64,000 nt of DNA from Lyticum sinuosum (GTDB lineage Bacteria > Pseudomonadota > Alphaproteobacteria > Rickettsiales > Midichloriaceae): contig NZ_JARGYU010000002.1 of NCBI RefSeq assembly GCF_034471385.1, positions 248,001 through 312,000 of the forward strand, given 5' to 3'. The notes under the pieces are model-generated. The model was given only the letters and a program-made list of their open reading frames with translations. It made no database searches and was not told where the DNA came from. Shown here piece after piece: positions 18,911-27,047 of the stretch. Position 1 is the stretch's first letter. The number at the start of each line of letters is the position of its first letter. Both the position numbers and the translations under genes were made by a program.

Positions 18911-19549
18911 ATGAATAACACAAAAAAAAATTATACAAAATTTATTGTTAAAGCTCATTTATTAAGTTCTTTTCTATTTGGTTCAATAATTGCAGGACCT
19001 TTATCAGATGTTTTAGCTTTACCAAAACCCATGACATCAGAAGAATTAATAAATAATAGTAATCTTATAGCTGTAATAACAGTTTTGAATACAACTCAAG
19101 CAATAGAAATAGATCAAATAAATGAAAAATATCAAAAATTTATTAAAGAGTATAATTTTAAAGAAAATATATCTAAAAATATACAAGATGATATTATCAA
19201 TAATATTAAAAATGATGATATTAAAGATAATTTAGATTTAAAAAATAATATTAATACTAATCTTAAAATGAATTATGCAACAGCAGTGATAAATAAAATT
19301 ATTCCTAAATATACAATAAAAGATTCAAAAATAACAAATATTAATAAGTATGAATCAAACTTAAAATCTGGCGATACAATTCTTTTATGTTGGAAAAATC
19401 TCAATAAAGGATCAGTAGGTGGGTGGAGCGTATCTTTTGAAAAAGATGAAATATCATATACATATTTAATATGGAATGATAATAAAAAATGTTATACTGC
19501 TACATATTGGCATGGTAAAGAAATATTAAATCCTGAAATTAAATCCTAA
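18911..19549 (+). CDS. Exported hypothetical protein
   Basis: This is a 212-residue protein not recognised by me. It begins with a signal-peptide-like segment (about residues 10-37: a basic start, then LLSSFLFGSIIAGPLSDVLALP). The middle (about 65-120) is Asn/Asp/Lys-rich and probably helical. The last 70 residues look like a small beta-rich domain with GDTILLCWKN, VGGWSVSFEKDE and CYTATYWHG, including two cysteines. It ends 43 bases before the displaced virB6 fragment. It may be periplasmic or secreted; no cofactor or catalytic motif is evident. Confidence 0.55.
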   Translation: MNNTKKNYTKFIVKAHLLSSFLFGSIIAGPLSDVLALPKPMTSEELINNSNLIAVITVLNTTQAIEIDQINEKYQKFIKEYNFKENISKNIQDDIINNIKNDDIKDNLDLKNNINTNLKMNYATAVINKIIPKYTIKDSKITNINKYESNLKSGDTILLCWKNLNKGSVGGWSVSFEKDEISYTYLIWNDNKKCYTATYWHGKEILNPEIKS

Positions 19550-19591
19550 AACTAAATTTTGATCATAATTTTTTATAAATAAAAAAAATAA

Positions 19592-19794
19592 ATGCTTAAT
19601 CATATTATATAAAATACTATTTTTTTCAGATAAAGTCTGTACTTCTAAAGTATATTCACCAGATTGATCATTTATTGTACATGTTCCCTCATTTGAATAA
19701 TTAATAGAATTAGGATCTATTCTAAATAATAAATTTGCATCACTACCATCATGTGAAATAACAGTATTACTAAACATAAAATTATTTATATTAA
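19592..19794 (-). pseudogene. Displaced internal fragment of virB6 (203 bp, identical)
   Basis: This segment matches 12888-13090 base for base by eye over 203 bases and in the same orientation, corresponding to about residues 704-771 of the VirB6-like protein. It starts at an atgcttaatc and ends at atattaa. An 83-codon frame runs through it and past it, but there is no VirB6 sequence on either side, so it is a non-functional copy. The lack of differences implies a recent event or ongoing gene conversion. Confidence 0.9.
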
Positions 19795-19848
19795 TTTTGT
19801 ATTATATTTTTTTTAAACAAAATATTCTTGCAGAAGTTTTTTAATCAA

Positions 19849-19973
19849 AAAAAAATAAAGTCTGATTTAATATTTAATTTATTAATTATATATTTATTTT
19901 TAGTAATTGAGTAATAATAAATTCTTATAGAAAATTTAATTAAATATATTAGTTATTGAAACATTTAGAATTA
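19849..19973. repeat. Direct repeat, copy 1, upstream of tmRNA
   Basis: A block of about 125 bases (aaataaagtctgatttaat... to ...gaaacatttagaatta) recurs at 19992-20137. The copies are separated by 18 bases and are nearly identical outside one indel. Confidence 0.85.
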
Positions 19974-19991
19974 TTATAATTATTAATAAAT

Positions 19992-20137
19992 AAAAAAAAT
20001 AAAGTCTGATTTAATATTCAATTTAATATATAATATATCAATTTATTAATTATATATTTATTTTTAGTAATTGAGTGATAATAAATTCTTATAGAAAATT
20101 TAATTAAATATATTAGTTATTGAAACATTTAAAATTA
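19992..20137. repeat. Direct repeat, copy 2, upstream of tmRNA
   Basis: Copy 2 of the block at 19849-19973. It carries an extra segment of about 21 bases (around 20020-20040) and a few substitutions, such as gtgata for gtaata. It ends just before the putative tmRNA promoter. Confidence 0.85.
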
Positions 20138-20160
20138 GATGTTATATTGTAATTGTTGGT

Positions 20161-20166
20161 TATAAT
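20161..20166 (+). promoter_or_regulatory. Candidate -10 box for the tmRNA gene
   Basis: A perfect tataat lies about 15-20 bases before the start of the acceptor part of the tmRNA. No good -35 hexamer is seen 16-18 bases upstream, so the call rests on position and match only. Confidence 0.35.
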
Positions 20167-20174
20167 ATATTATC

Positions 20175-20500
20175 AACTATAGCAATAAAAGCTTTTCGTG
20201 ATAAGTACTCTGGACTCGGGGGCAGTACCCGACATCTCCACCATATCGGTTTCTTATAATGGGGGTGAAATAGATTCGACAGGTATTAAATGGGAAAGTG
20301 TTTGCTCGGTATAATACCACCGTAATGGATTAAAAAAACAAATGCTAAACAAAAAATTAGCGGCAAAGTAATCAATTTCAAAGAAGCTGTTGCAGAAATG
20401 TTAAATAGTTCTTTGAGACAAGCTGTAGCCTAGTGCCAGTGGTAAGTTTGATTAGCTAAGCGGGGTTCGGGGCAAACCTGTCAACAGAATTGCCTCACAT
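20175..20500 (+). ncRNA. ssrA: Two-piece (circularly permuted) tmRNA
   Basis: The acceptor piece comes first and ends at CATCTCC-A-CCA (20233-20243). After a 17-base spacer the coding piece starts with GGGGGTGAAATAGATTCGAC at 20261. GGGGGTG pairs with CATCTCC over 7 bp, giving the split tRNA-like acceptor stem, which is the alphaproteobacterial permuted arrangement. tmRNA rescues stalled ribosomes and tags the peptide for proteolysis. The likely tag frame starts at GCT 20344 and ends at TAG 20431-20433: AKQKISGKVINF, then KEAVAEMLNSS, then LRQAVA (29 residues). This is longer than usual and ends AVA rather than the common (L/V)AA. The outer ends at about 20175 and 20500 are estimates. Confidence 0.9.
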
Positions 20501-20738
20501 AAATAGCTATAAATTTATGATTACTATAATGTTTTATATTGTTTTATATTAAGTATTATATCTTTTTAAAATACTGATTTTAAATTCCTCATAGATTAAT
20601 TTGTTTTATAGCTAATACATATAAAAAGCTATAAATTTATTAAATAATAAAAATATTATTTTATTTACTTTCAATATTTATTAATAATTTAAAAAATTAA
20701 TAAAAACATTTGCTTATATTTATTTATTAGAATTAAAT

Positions 20739-21233
20739 ATGCTTAATGAAAGTAATACAAATAATATAATTTTTCAGTTTAATTCACGTATTATAATTCT
20801 TGCACTTAAAAGATTAAATGATATTTTTAAAAATGAGATTAAAATTCTTAATAAAAATGAGAAAATTGATGTAATATTAAAATTACAACGTGATAAAACA
20901 GCTATTTTTAATTATTTAAATATTCAATCTGATAATATAATAAATGCAATAAATCAATCCAATTGTTTGGAAAATAATGAAACTAATGATGAATTAAAAA
21001 TAATTTGTGATCTAATGATAGAAATGAAGAATTTGCAAGAGGAATTTGATCAAATTCTAGAAAGAAAATATTATATTAGCAGTAAAATTTACACTATGAT
21101 ATTAAATCATATTAAAAAAAATCAAATAAATAATCGTGATAAATCAATAAATCCATCATTATTACGTCTTAATTCGAGAAAATGGGTTAGCTATACACAA
21201 ACTAGTACAACTTTCACTGATGAGATTGTATAA
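20739..21233 (+). CDS. Helical hypothetical protein
   Basis: This 164-residue protein is predicted to be almost entirely helical, with heptad-like leucine/isoleucine spacing (ALKRLNDIFKNEIKILN near 20-36; LMIEMKNLQEEFDQILERK near 91-109). The C-terminal tail has a short motif, LNSRKWVSYTQT. The pattern is loosely like FlgN-type export chaperones, but similar spacing arises in any coiled coil and no flagellar genes are nearby, so I do not name it. It is transcribed toward the ArgH-like gene. No signal peptide or membrane segment is seen. Confidence 0.5.
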   Translation: MLNESNTNNIIFQFNSRIIILALKRLNDIFKNEIKILNKNEKIDVILKLQRDKTAIFNYLNIQSDNIINAINQSNCLENNETNDELKIICDLMIEMKNLQEEFDQILERKYYISSKIYTMILNHIKKNQINNRDKSINPSLLRLNSRKWVSYTQTSTTFTDEIV

Positions 21234-21373
21234 ATTTATTTTTATATTACTTTTTTAGCAATTTTATTACTAAATAATATTTTTTATAAAAATTATAAAA
21301 TTTCTTATTATTATCTAATAATATTAAAATGTAATACTATTAGATTATTAAAAACTTTAAAATTAAACAAATT

Positions 21374-22876
21374 TTAATTTATGTTTCCAGCTTCGTTAAT
21401 TAATTTAGTATCTATTCTATCACTAGTATTATTATCATTTAAATTATCATTAGTATCTTGATTCATTTTTCTTATCAAGAAACGAATAAGTTTTCTTACC
21501 TTTACAGGGCTTGTTCCATCAATACTTCTTCTTGCTATTGATGCACGCATTGGACTAACAGCTGCATATATTCCTGCATTAATATTAGGGTTAATTTTTT
21601 GAAGTTCTTGTAAATCCATTAAACCAATTTTCTGATCATTTTCGATAGCTTTATTTATAATTGAATTTGTTACTTCTATACTTTTATGTAATCCTAATTC
21701 AGTATTTTTCAAGAACCATTCTAAAATATCTTTATAAAAACTCTTAGGATTTTGCGCAGCTTCTTTTGTAAGACGTTTATTTGCTTTTATAATAAAGAAT
21801 ATATCTTGTGTTGCTAAAAGCATATACTCAAGATCGTCAAAACATTTAAATAAATTAGCATTCAATTCTTGATGATTAATAGTTAATGGACATGCAGCAT
21901 TAACTAGAATGTTATTCACATTATTTGATATATTACATATACCTATTGATTTACTAATTATAGAATCAATTAATTCCATAGCATCATTATTACTTTGACC
22001 AAATGATGAATTGCTACTATGAGATTTTATAAAGTAAATAAAAGCATTATATTGTTGAGACCAGAACGAAATCTGACGCATAATTTTACCTATTTTAGTA
22101 GCTAGGCCGTTACTAGCATTTATAAAATCTGAAATATGACTATCATCTCCAAAAGCATCAGCAGCATTTCTTTTCACATTGCTAAAATGCAAATAACGTG
22201 CAATGATATTACTATTCATGACTAAGCTAGTTCCACCCATTGATCCTGAACCAGATGGCATTTCATTATGCTCTTGTTTAAATAATGAAAATTTATAATA
22301 GAATCTATAAAATGACATAGCATAGCTTATCATATAATATCCAAGAGACACAGGTAAAATATCTTGATTATTTATTTGTCCTGGAATTGATATTTTTAAA
22401 TTTGATTCAGCTTGAGAAGCAATTTGTATTATGATTGAGCGCATTATCTCCATAATTCTATGCGTTGCTTCACGAATCCACATACGACTTGCTATATTAT
22501 TCTGCTCTTTTTTCGAATAATTTAGTAAGAGATATTCTGCTGTTTGTGGGTCAGTTAGAGCTATGACTTGTTCTATAATATAAGAATTGATATCAGAATA
22601 ATTTGATAAATTTTCTTTTTGTATTTCTGAATAAGTTTTAGAAGCAAGAATTCCTAATGCAGACTTTATTCTATCATAAACATTAATATTTGACTGAAGG
22701 AATCCAGCTTTTCGCAGCATTTTCAATCTTGCTTCAAATATTTTTATAAAATTGTGATAAAGTCTTATGGATGATAAATTATTTTTGTTATTCTCATTTT
22801 TTTCTTCTCTCTTGGTTCCAAGATCATTGATTAAGTTAAAGTTTTTTTCTTGAATGTTAGTATTTCTTATTTTCAT
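21374..22876 (-). CDS. Argininosuccinate lyase-like protein without catalytic motifs
   Basis: The 500-residue protein can be followed along the ArgH fold: a helix ending YIIEQ (99-103); WIREATHRIMEIMRSII (133-149); PGQINNQDILPVSLGYYMISY (165-185), in place of PGYTHLQ.AQP...GHHLLAY; MPSGSGSMGGTS (206-217), like MPLGSGALAGT; DAFGDDSHISDFI; QISFWSQQYNAF; then CPLTINHQEL (329-338); and AVSPMRASIARRSIDGTSPVKVRK near the end. Yet the catalytic and substrate motifs are gone: TGRSRND is NYSKKEQ, THLQ is INNQ, and the GSS.MP.K.NP loop is NSSFGQSNNDA (289-299). It is intact but almost certainly not a lyase. Its present function is unknown. Confidence 0.7.
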   Translation of the reverse strand: MKIRNTNIQEKNFNLINDLGTKREEKNENNKNNLSSIRLYHNFIKIFEARLKMLRKAGFLQSNINVYDRIKSALGILASKTYSEIQKENLSNYSDINSYIIEQVIALTDPQTAEYLLLNYSKKEQNNIASRMWIREATHRIMEIMRSIIIQIASQAESNLKISIPGQINNQDILPVSLGYYMISYAMSFYRFYYKFSLFKQEHNEMPSGSGSMGGTSLVMNSNIIARYLHFSNVKRNAADAFGDDSHISDFINASNGLATKIGKIMRQISFWSQQYNAFIYFIKSHSSNSSFGQSNNDAMELIDSIISKSIGICNISNNVNNILVNAACPLTINHQELNANLFKCFDDLEYMLLATQDIFFIIKANKRLTKEAAQNPKSFYKDILEWFLKNTELGLHKSIEVTNSIINKAIENDQKIGLMDLQELQKINPNINAGIYAAVSPMRASIARRSIDGTSPVKVRKLIRFLIRKMNQDTNDNLNDNNTSDRIDTKLINEAGNIN

Positions 22877-23125
22877 ATAATTTTTTATATTAATTATTAA
22901 AATTCATTAATTTAAAGCAAATATTATTTATTTTTACATTTTTGTAAAGGAAGATTATAATTATAATATTTTTTTACTTATATCAGATTTAAAATTCGCT
23001 TCAATCGATATATTATCATTTTAAATGATTTTTTCAATATGATTAAGTTGTTTTTATTATAATCTTTTTATATAATACAAATTATTAATTTCTATTACAT
23101 TAATAACAAATTTTATCATTCTTGT

Positions 23126-23758
23126 TTGCGAATAATATTTTTTATTTTTTGTATTATATTTTTCAGCAGTATTAATACTATTAGTACTATACATTTGTTA
23201 CATAATTTTTTGCATAGCAAAAAAAACTTTTTTGAGAATTTTTTCAAATATTCCAATTTATATGCAAGAGAAAATGGTGAAATTACATTATTTGAATATT
23301 CTAGTAATCGAAATCTATATGCTGATGAAGTTTTTTTTGTTGGAGAAAATAATAATATTTTATCATTATCAGATTTAGATTCAAAAAAAGCATTAATTTT
23401 ATTATGGGTAACATGGAATATTGAATCAATAGATGCAATTAAAAAATTAGATAAATTAGCACTTGATGCAAAGCGTAATAACATAAAAGAAATAGATATA
23501 TTTCCCATAATGGTTACAAAATCTGAGGAAGAATTTGTCAAAAGTATTCGTGAAATCAATGAAATATATAATCTAAATATAATAAGAAATTTAAATAAAT
23601 ATGCTGATATACAAGGCAAATTACAAACATATTTTGAAACGTACAATTTGCCTATATTAATTGTATGGAATGGTAGTAAAAACTTTTTCATTCTTGATTT
23701 ACAGAAAATAGATATAAATAATATATCTATTATAGATTTTTTTGAAGATTTTAAGTAA
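23126..23758 (+). CDS. Exported thioredoxin-fold (TlpA-like) protein lacking CxxC
   Basis: This 210-residue protein has a hydrophobic signal or anchor (about 2-27). It then has a TlpA-type layout: FFVGENNNILSLSDLDSKKALILLWVTWN, with the strand and tryptophan that normally precede WCxPC, and later NLPILIVWNGSKN resembling the cis-proline strand. At the redox site the sequence reads WVTWNIES, so both cysteines are absent and it cannot act as a thiol oxidoreductase. The only in-frame start is TTG (23126); no ATG or GTG precedes the signal segment. It is divergent from the ArgH-like gene. The fold call is by pattern only. Confidence 0.55.
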   Translation: MRIIFFIFCIIFFSSINTISTIHLLHNFLHSKKNFFENFFKYSNLYARENGEITLFEYSSNRNLYADEVFFVGENNNILSLSDLDSKKALILLWVTWNIESIDAIKKLDKLALDAKRNNIKEIDIFPIMVTKSEEEFVKSIREINEIYNLNIIRNLNKYADIQGKLQTYFETYNLPILIVWNGSKNFFILDLQKIDINNISIIDFFEDFK

Positions 23759-24174
23759 TACAACCTCATTTCTTATTTTATAAAAATTTTTTCCAGTATT
23801 TATTTTGTTTAGTAATTTTATTTTTGTATAAATGTATAAGATTTTTATTTTAAAATTTTATTTATATTTTCATAGTTGATTTAATTATATATTTCTAATT
23901 CTATATATTTTTATATATGTTATACAATTATTATTAAAAAGTAATATTTAACATTTTATTATATTAATGATATAAGATTTATTTGTATATTTATTCATTC
24001 AATGATCAATTGAATTTAGAATCATATTATTATGTTAATAAATAATGTTAAATTTTATTTAATTGCTAATATAACAAAAACTAATGCGTTGCTTATTGTT
24101 TAATAATTGATTAATATTTAATATTAGTTTAATATAATCTGTCAAATACTTATTTAACATATTAGAAGAAATAT
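23759..24174. other. Gene-free AT-rich gap
   Basis: No frame, RNA-like structure or repeat of note is seen on either strand. Confidence 0.5.
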
Positions 24175-25011
24175 ATGTTAAAAAAATTACAAAAAGCTAT
24201 TTCAAATATAGAAATATATAATCCTTTAGTATTAAATCTTATAAATTCTCATTTCGCATATCTAATTTCTACTGGCTTAAGCACTTTTGGTGTTTCTGAT
24301 CATCATATTGATATGAGATATATTAACTTTTCATTTAATGAGTTTTTAAAAAGGTTTAATAAATCAAAGGTTATTTTAAACATAGATCTTCAAGAATTAT
24401 TACTTTTTCCTAATTCTTGGCTATGGGATGCTATAATTGATAATAATCATGAAAAAAATTATCAAATTATTATTGGAATTAAAGATAGTATCTGTCTTTA
24501 CGAATTATTGAATAGTAATGATAAAAAAATTTATCATCTTATGGATAATGTATTTAAATATCCTAATATTATTGTTTATAAACAAGAACAAATTAAATCT
24601 CAATTTTGTATTGAGAATTTAATAAAAAAAAGAATTGGTTTTATTTATAATAAAGAGTTAGTTTTTATTGAATTTTTTAATAATAAAATTAGCCTTTTCA
24701 CTAAAATAAATGTAGAGCATATTCCTATAATTCCTAATTATTTTAAGTCTTTACCTGGATTATTTGAATTATTTAATGCAATACTATCATCTTTTGTTTG
24801 TGGTTCTGGTAGTGGTATTATAGAATCTGCAGTTATGTCATCTTTATATTTTTATTGTTGTATGTCATATGCTGAAGAAATTTGTCGTAATCATTATAAA
24901 CAGAAAAATATATTCCCTACTTCTTTTATAAATGCTGTAGTTGATTCTTTTTATGAAGTTAATTGGAATCATGTTGAAAAAATTATAAATAATTGGGAAT
25001 TTAAATTATAG
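24175..25011 (+). CDS. Hydroxyethylthiazole kinase (ThiM)-like protein, degenerate
   Basis: This 278-residue protein resembles ThiM at both ends. The start NPLVLNLINSHFAYLISTGLSTFGVS (about 17-42) parallels PLVHCITN...AN.LLALGASP. The end, with IESAVMSSLYFYCCMSYAEEI then PTSFINAVVDSFYEV, parallels the helix AA..A...Y..AGE.A followed by GPGSF...LLDALY. The ATP/catalytic GTGC segment is replaced (PGLFELFNAI) and the DPVG motif is not found, so kinase activity is unlikely. ThiM phosphorylates a thiamine precursor. It lies 45 bases upstream of ubiG on the same strand. The family link is my pattern reading and is tentative; otherwise it is an unknown soluble protein. Confidence 0.45.
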   Translation: MLKKLQKAISNIEIYNPLVLNLINSHFAYLISTGLSTFGVSDHHIDMRYINFSFNEFLKRFNKSKVILNIDLQELLLFPNSWLWDAIIDNNHEKNYQIIIGIKDSICLYELLNSNDKKIYHLMDNVFKYPNIIVYKQEQIKSQFCIENLIKKRIGFIYNKELVFIEFFNNKISLFTKINVEHIPIIPNYFKSLPGLFELFNAILSSFVCGSGSGIIESAVMSSLYFYCCMSYAEEICRNHYKQKNIFPTSFINAVVDSFYEVNWNHVEKIINNWEFKL

Positions 25012-25056
25012 ATTTTATATTTAATATATATTTGATAATATGTTAATAAATAGTTT

Positions 25057-26004
25057 ATGAATAAATTATTTCACAAATTTTTTAATAATTTAAATAATTA
25101 TAGTAGTAATAAAGATGAAAGCAATAATTTCAATATAAATTCTACTAACTTTAACACAGAAATTTATGAAAATATTTATAATTCATCAAATCTAGTAGAG
25201 AATCTTTTTGCAAAATATTCCTCAGAATGGTGGAAATCTGATGGACCAATGTCTATGCTTCACTATATGAATATTATTCGTCTAAATTATATAAACGATA
25301 TTGTAAATACAGTGTTTGGTAATGATAAGAAATTAGATATTATTGATATAGGATGTGGAGGTGGATTACTTAGTATCCCTTTGGCTAGAATTGGTCATAG
25401 TGTTGTTGGTTTAGATATTGAAGAAGATCTTATAAGTATAGCCAAAAATAAACTGGAAGAGATAAAAATCAGAAAAAATATAGAAAGAAAAAAAAATTAT
25501 AAAGAATCAGATGCAAAATTTTTTGTATGTGATGCATCAAAAAAAGAACAACTAAATGATATTATAAAAAATAAGTTTGATATTGTAATAATGATGGAAA
25601 TTATTGAACATGTAAAAGAAAAAGAAGATTTTCTATTAAATTGTATAAATTTACTAAAACCTGGAGGAATTGTTTTTTTATCAACAATAAATAGGAATTT
25701 AACTTCATTTTTTAAAGCAATAGTTTGTGCAGAATATATTATTAAATGTGTTCCTAAAAAAACACACAATTATATAGATTTTATTAAACCAAATGAAATA
25801 TTAGAAATTTTTGAAAAAGTTAAAAATTATGGAATAAATGAAGATAATACAAATTCTCATACAAATAATAAACATAAATATAATAATAATTATTATATAA
25901 TTGATATATCTGGTATAAAATATAATATTTTTAATAAAAAATTATCAATAAGTAATAAAATAGATACAAATTATTTAATGTGTTTAGGATTTTATCCTAA
26001 TTAA
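25057..26004 (+). CDS. ubiG: Ubiquinone biosynthesis O-methyltransferase
   Basis: This SAM-dependent enzyme performs the two O-methylations of ubiquinone synthesis. Landmarks are the family segment FAKYSSEWWKSDGPMSMLHYMN (about 49-70), SAM motif I IIDIGCGGGLLSIPLA (about 96-111), VVGLDIEEDLI, MMEIIEHV, and LLKPGGIVFLSTINRN, ending VPKKTHNYIDFIKP. The body is 315 residues against about 240 in E. coli. The excess is an Asn/Ser-rich N-terminal 45 residues and a low-complexity insert near 265-285. It sits in a run with lipB on the same strand. Confidence 0.92.
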   Translation: MNKLFHKFFNNLNNYSSNKDESNNFNINSTNFNTEIYENIYNSSNLVENLFAKYSSEWWKSDGPMSMLHYMNIIRLNYINDIVNTVFGNDKKLDIIDIGCGGGLLSIPLARIGHSVVGLDIEEDLISIAKNKLEEIKIRKNIERKKNYKESDAKFFVCDASKKEQLNDIIKNKFDIVIMMEIIEHVKEKEDFLLNCINLLKPGGIVFLSTINRNLTSFFKAIVCAEYIIKCVPKKTHNYIDFIKPNEILEIFEKVKNYGINEDNTNSHTNNKHKYNNNYYIIDISGIKYNIFNKKLSISNKIDTNYLMCLGFYPN

Positions 26005-26079
26005 TTTTTTATTTAAAAATTTAGTTTTATAAAAATTTTATTAGATATTTTTATTAAAAATTAGATTGAATTATTATTT

Positions 26080-26994
26080 ATGTCTAAAATAATATCAATT
26101 CTAGAAGCAAAAAGTCTTATTGAATATAAAAAAGCATATTCTCTTATGACTAGTTTACATTATTGTTTATTTAAATATCAAAATCCTTTATATTATTTAA
26201 ATAATTCAGATTATTCTACTTTTTTAAATTTTAATAATTATAATCAAATTAATTATAATAAAATATATGATAATAATAAAAAGAATAATGATAATTTTAT
26301 AGGATATATATTAATTCTAGAACATCCAACTATTTATAGTATAGGCTGTAATACCCCATCTGATCAAATCCAAAAACTACAATCTATAATTTCTCCTGAA
26401 ATTATTCACTTTTCTGATCGTGGAGGCATGATAACCTGTCATGCTCCAGGTCAAAAAGTTGTATATTTTATTATCAATTTGATTGAATTTTTCTCACCAT
26501 TTAGTGCAGATATCAAAAAGTTTATTATAATTATACAAAGTTTTTTTTCACTTTTCTTGAAAAATTATTGTAATATCGATACAAAACAAATAAATAATTA
26601 TCCAGGATTATGGATTCATAACTATAATAATTTTAATTATTCTGAGCATTTTGATAACTATAAACTTAATTCTAATAAAAATAATAATGAAAAAAATCAA
26701 AATGACTTTATATCTCAGAATTATAAAAAAATATTATTCTTAGGATTAAAAGTTAAAAATTCTATTACTTATCATGGAATAAGCTTGAATATTCATCAAC
26801 AAAGTCATCATTTTGCAAAAATATCTCATGCTTGTGGAATAAAAGATTGTATTATTACATCAATTGAAGAAGAAATTAAATATAAGTCTATTTATATTAA
26901 TAATTTAAATATAAATCAAATATTTACACATTATATTGGTAATTTTATACATTATTATGATGATTATATAAAATATTCCAATAAAATATTCTAA
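26080..26994 (+). CDS. lipB: Octanoyl-ACP:protein N-octanoyltransferase
   Basis: LipB moves octanoate from acyl carrier protein to lipoyl domains of enzymes such as pyruvate dehydrogenase. The sequence shows EHPTIYSIG, the RGGMITCHAPGQ loop (usually RGG..T.HGPGQ; G to A here), the lysine strand ILFLGLKVKNSITYHGISLNI, and the catalytic cysteine in SHACGIKDC near the end. At 304 residues it is longer than usual (about 210-230). The excess is Asn/Tyr/Lys-rich insertions at about 40-75 and 190-220, next to but not in the active site. It lies 75 bases downstream of ubiG. Confidence 0.88.
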   Translation: MSKIISILEAKSLIEYKKAYSLMTSLHYCLFKYQNPLYYLNNSDYSTFLNFNNYNQINYNKIYDNNKKNNDNFIGYILILEHPTIYSIGCNTPSDQIQKLQSIISPEIIHFSDRGGMITCHAPGQKVVYFIINLIEFFSPFSADIKKFIIIIQSFFSLFLKNYCNIDTKQINNYPGLWIHNYNNFNYSEHFDNYKLNSNKNNNEKNQNDFISQNYKKILFLGLKVKNSITYHGISLNIHQQSHHFAKISHACGIKDCIITSIEEEIKYKSIYINNLNINQIFTHYIGNFIHYYDDYIKYSNKIF

Positions 26995-27047
26995 AATTAA
27001 AATTTCACAAAAAATATTATAAGAAATATAAAAAATATTAAATTTTA

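Noticed and set aside
19526..19777. 83-codon frame reading the VirB6 fragment
   Set aside because: It is a fragment of virB6 run into flanking sequence; listed as a pseudogene, not a gene.
23116..23769. 217-codon minus-strand frame opposite the thioredoxin-like gene
   Set aside because: The plus strand has a signal peptide, a recognisable fold pattern and normal composition; the antisense frame is rich in Ser/Ile/Phe with no domain.
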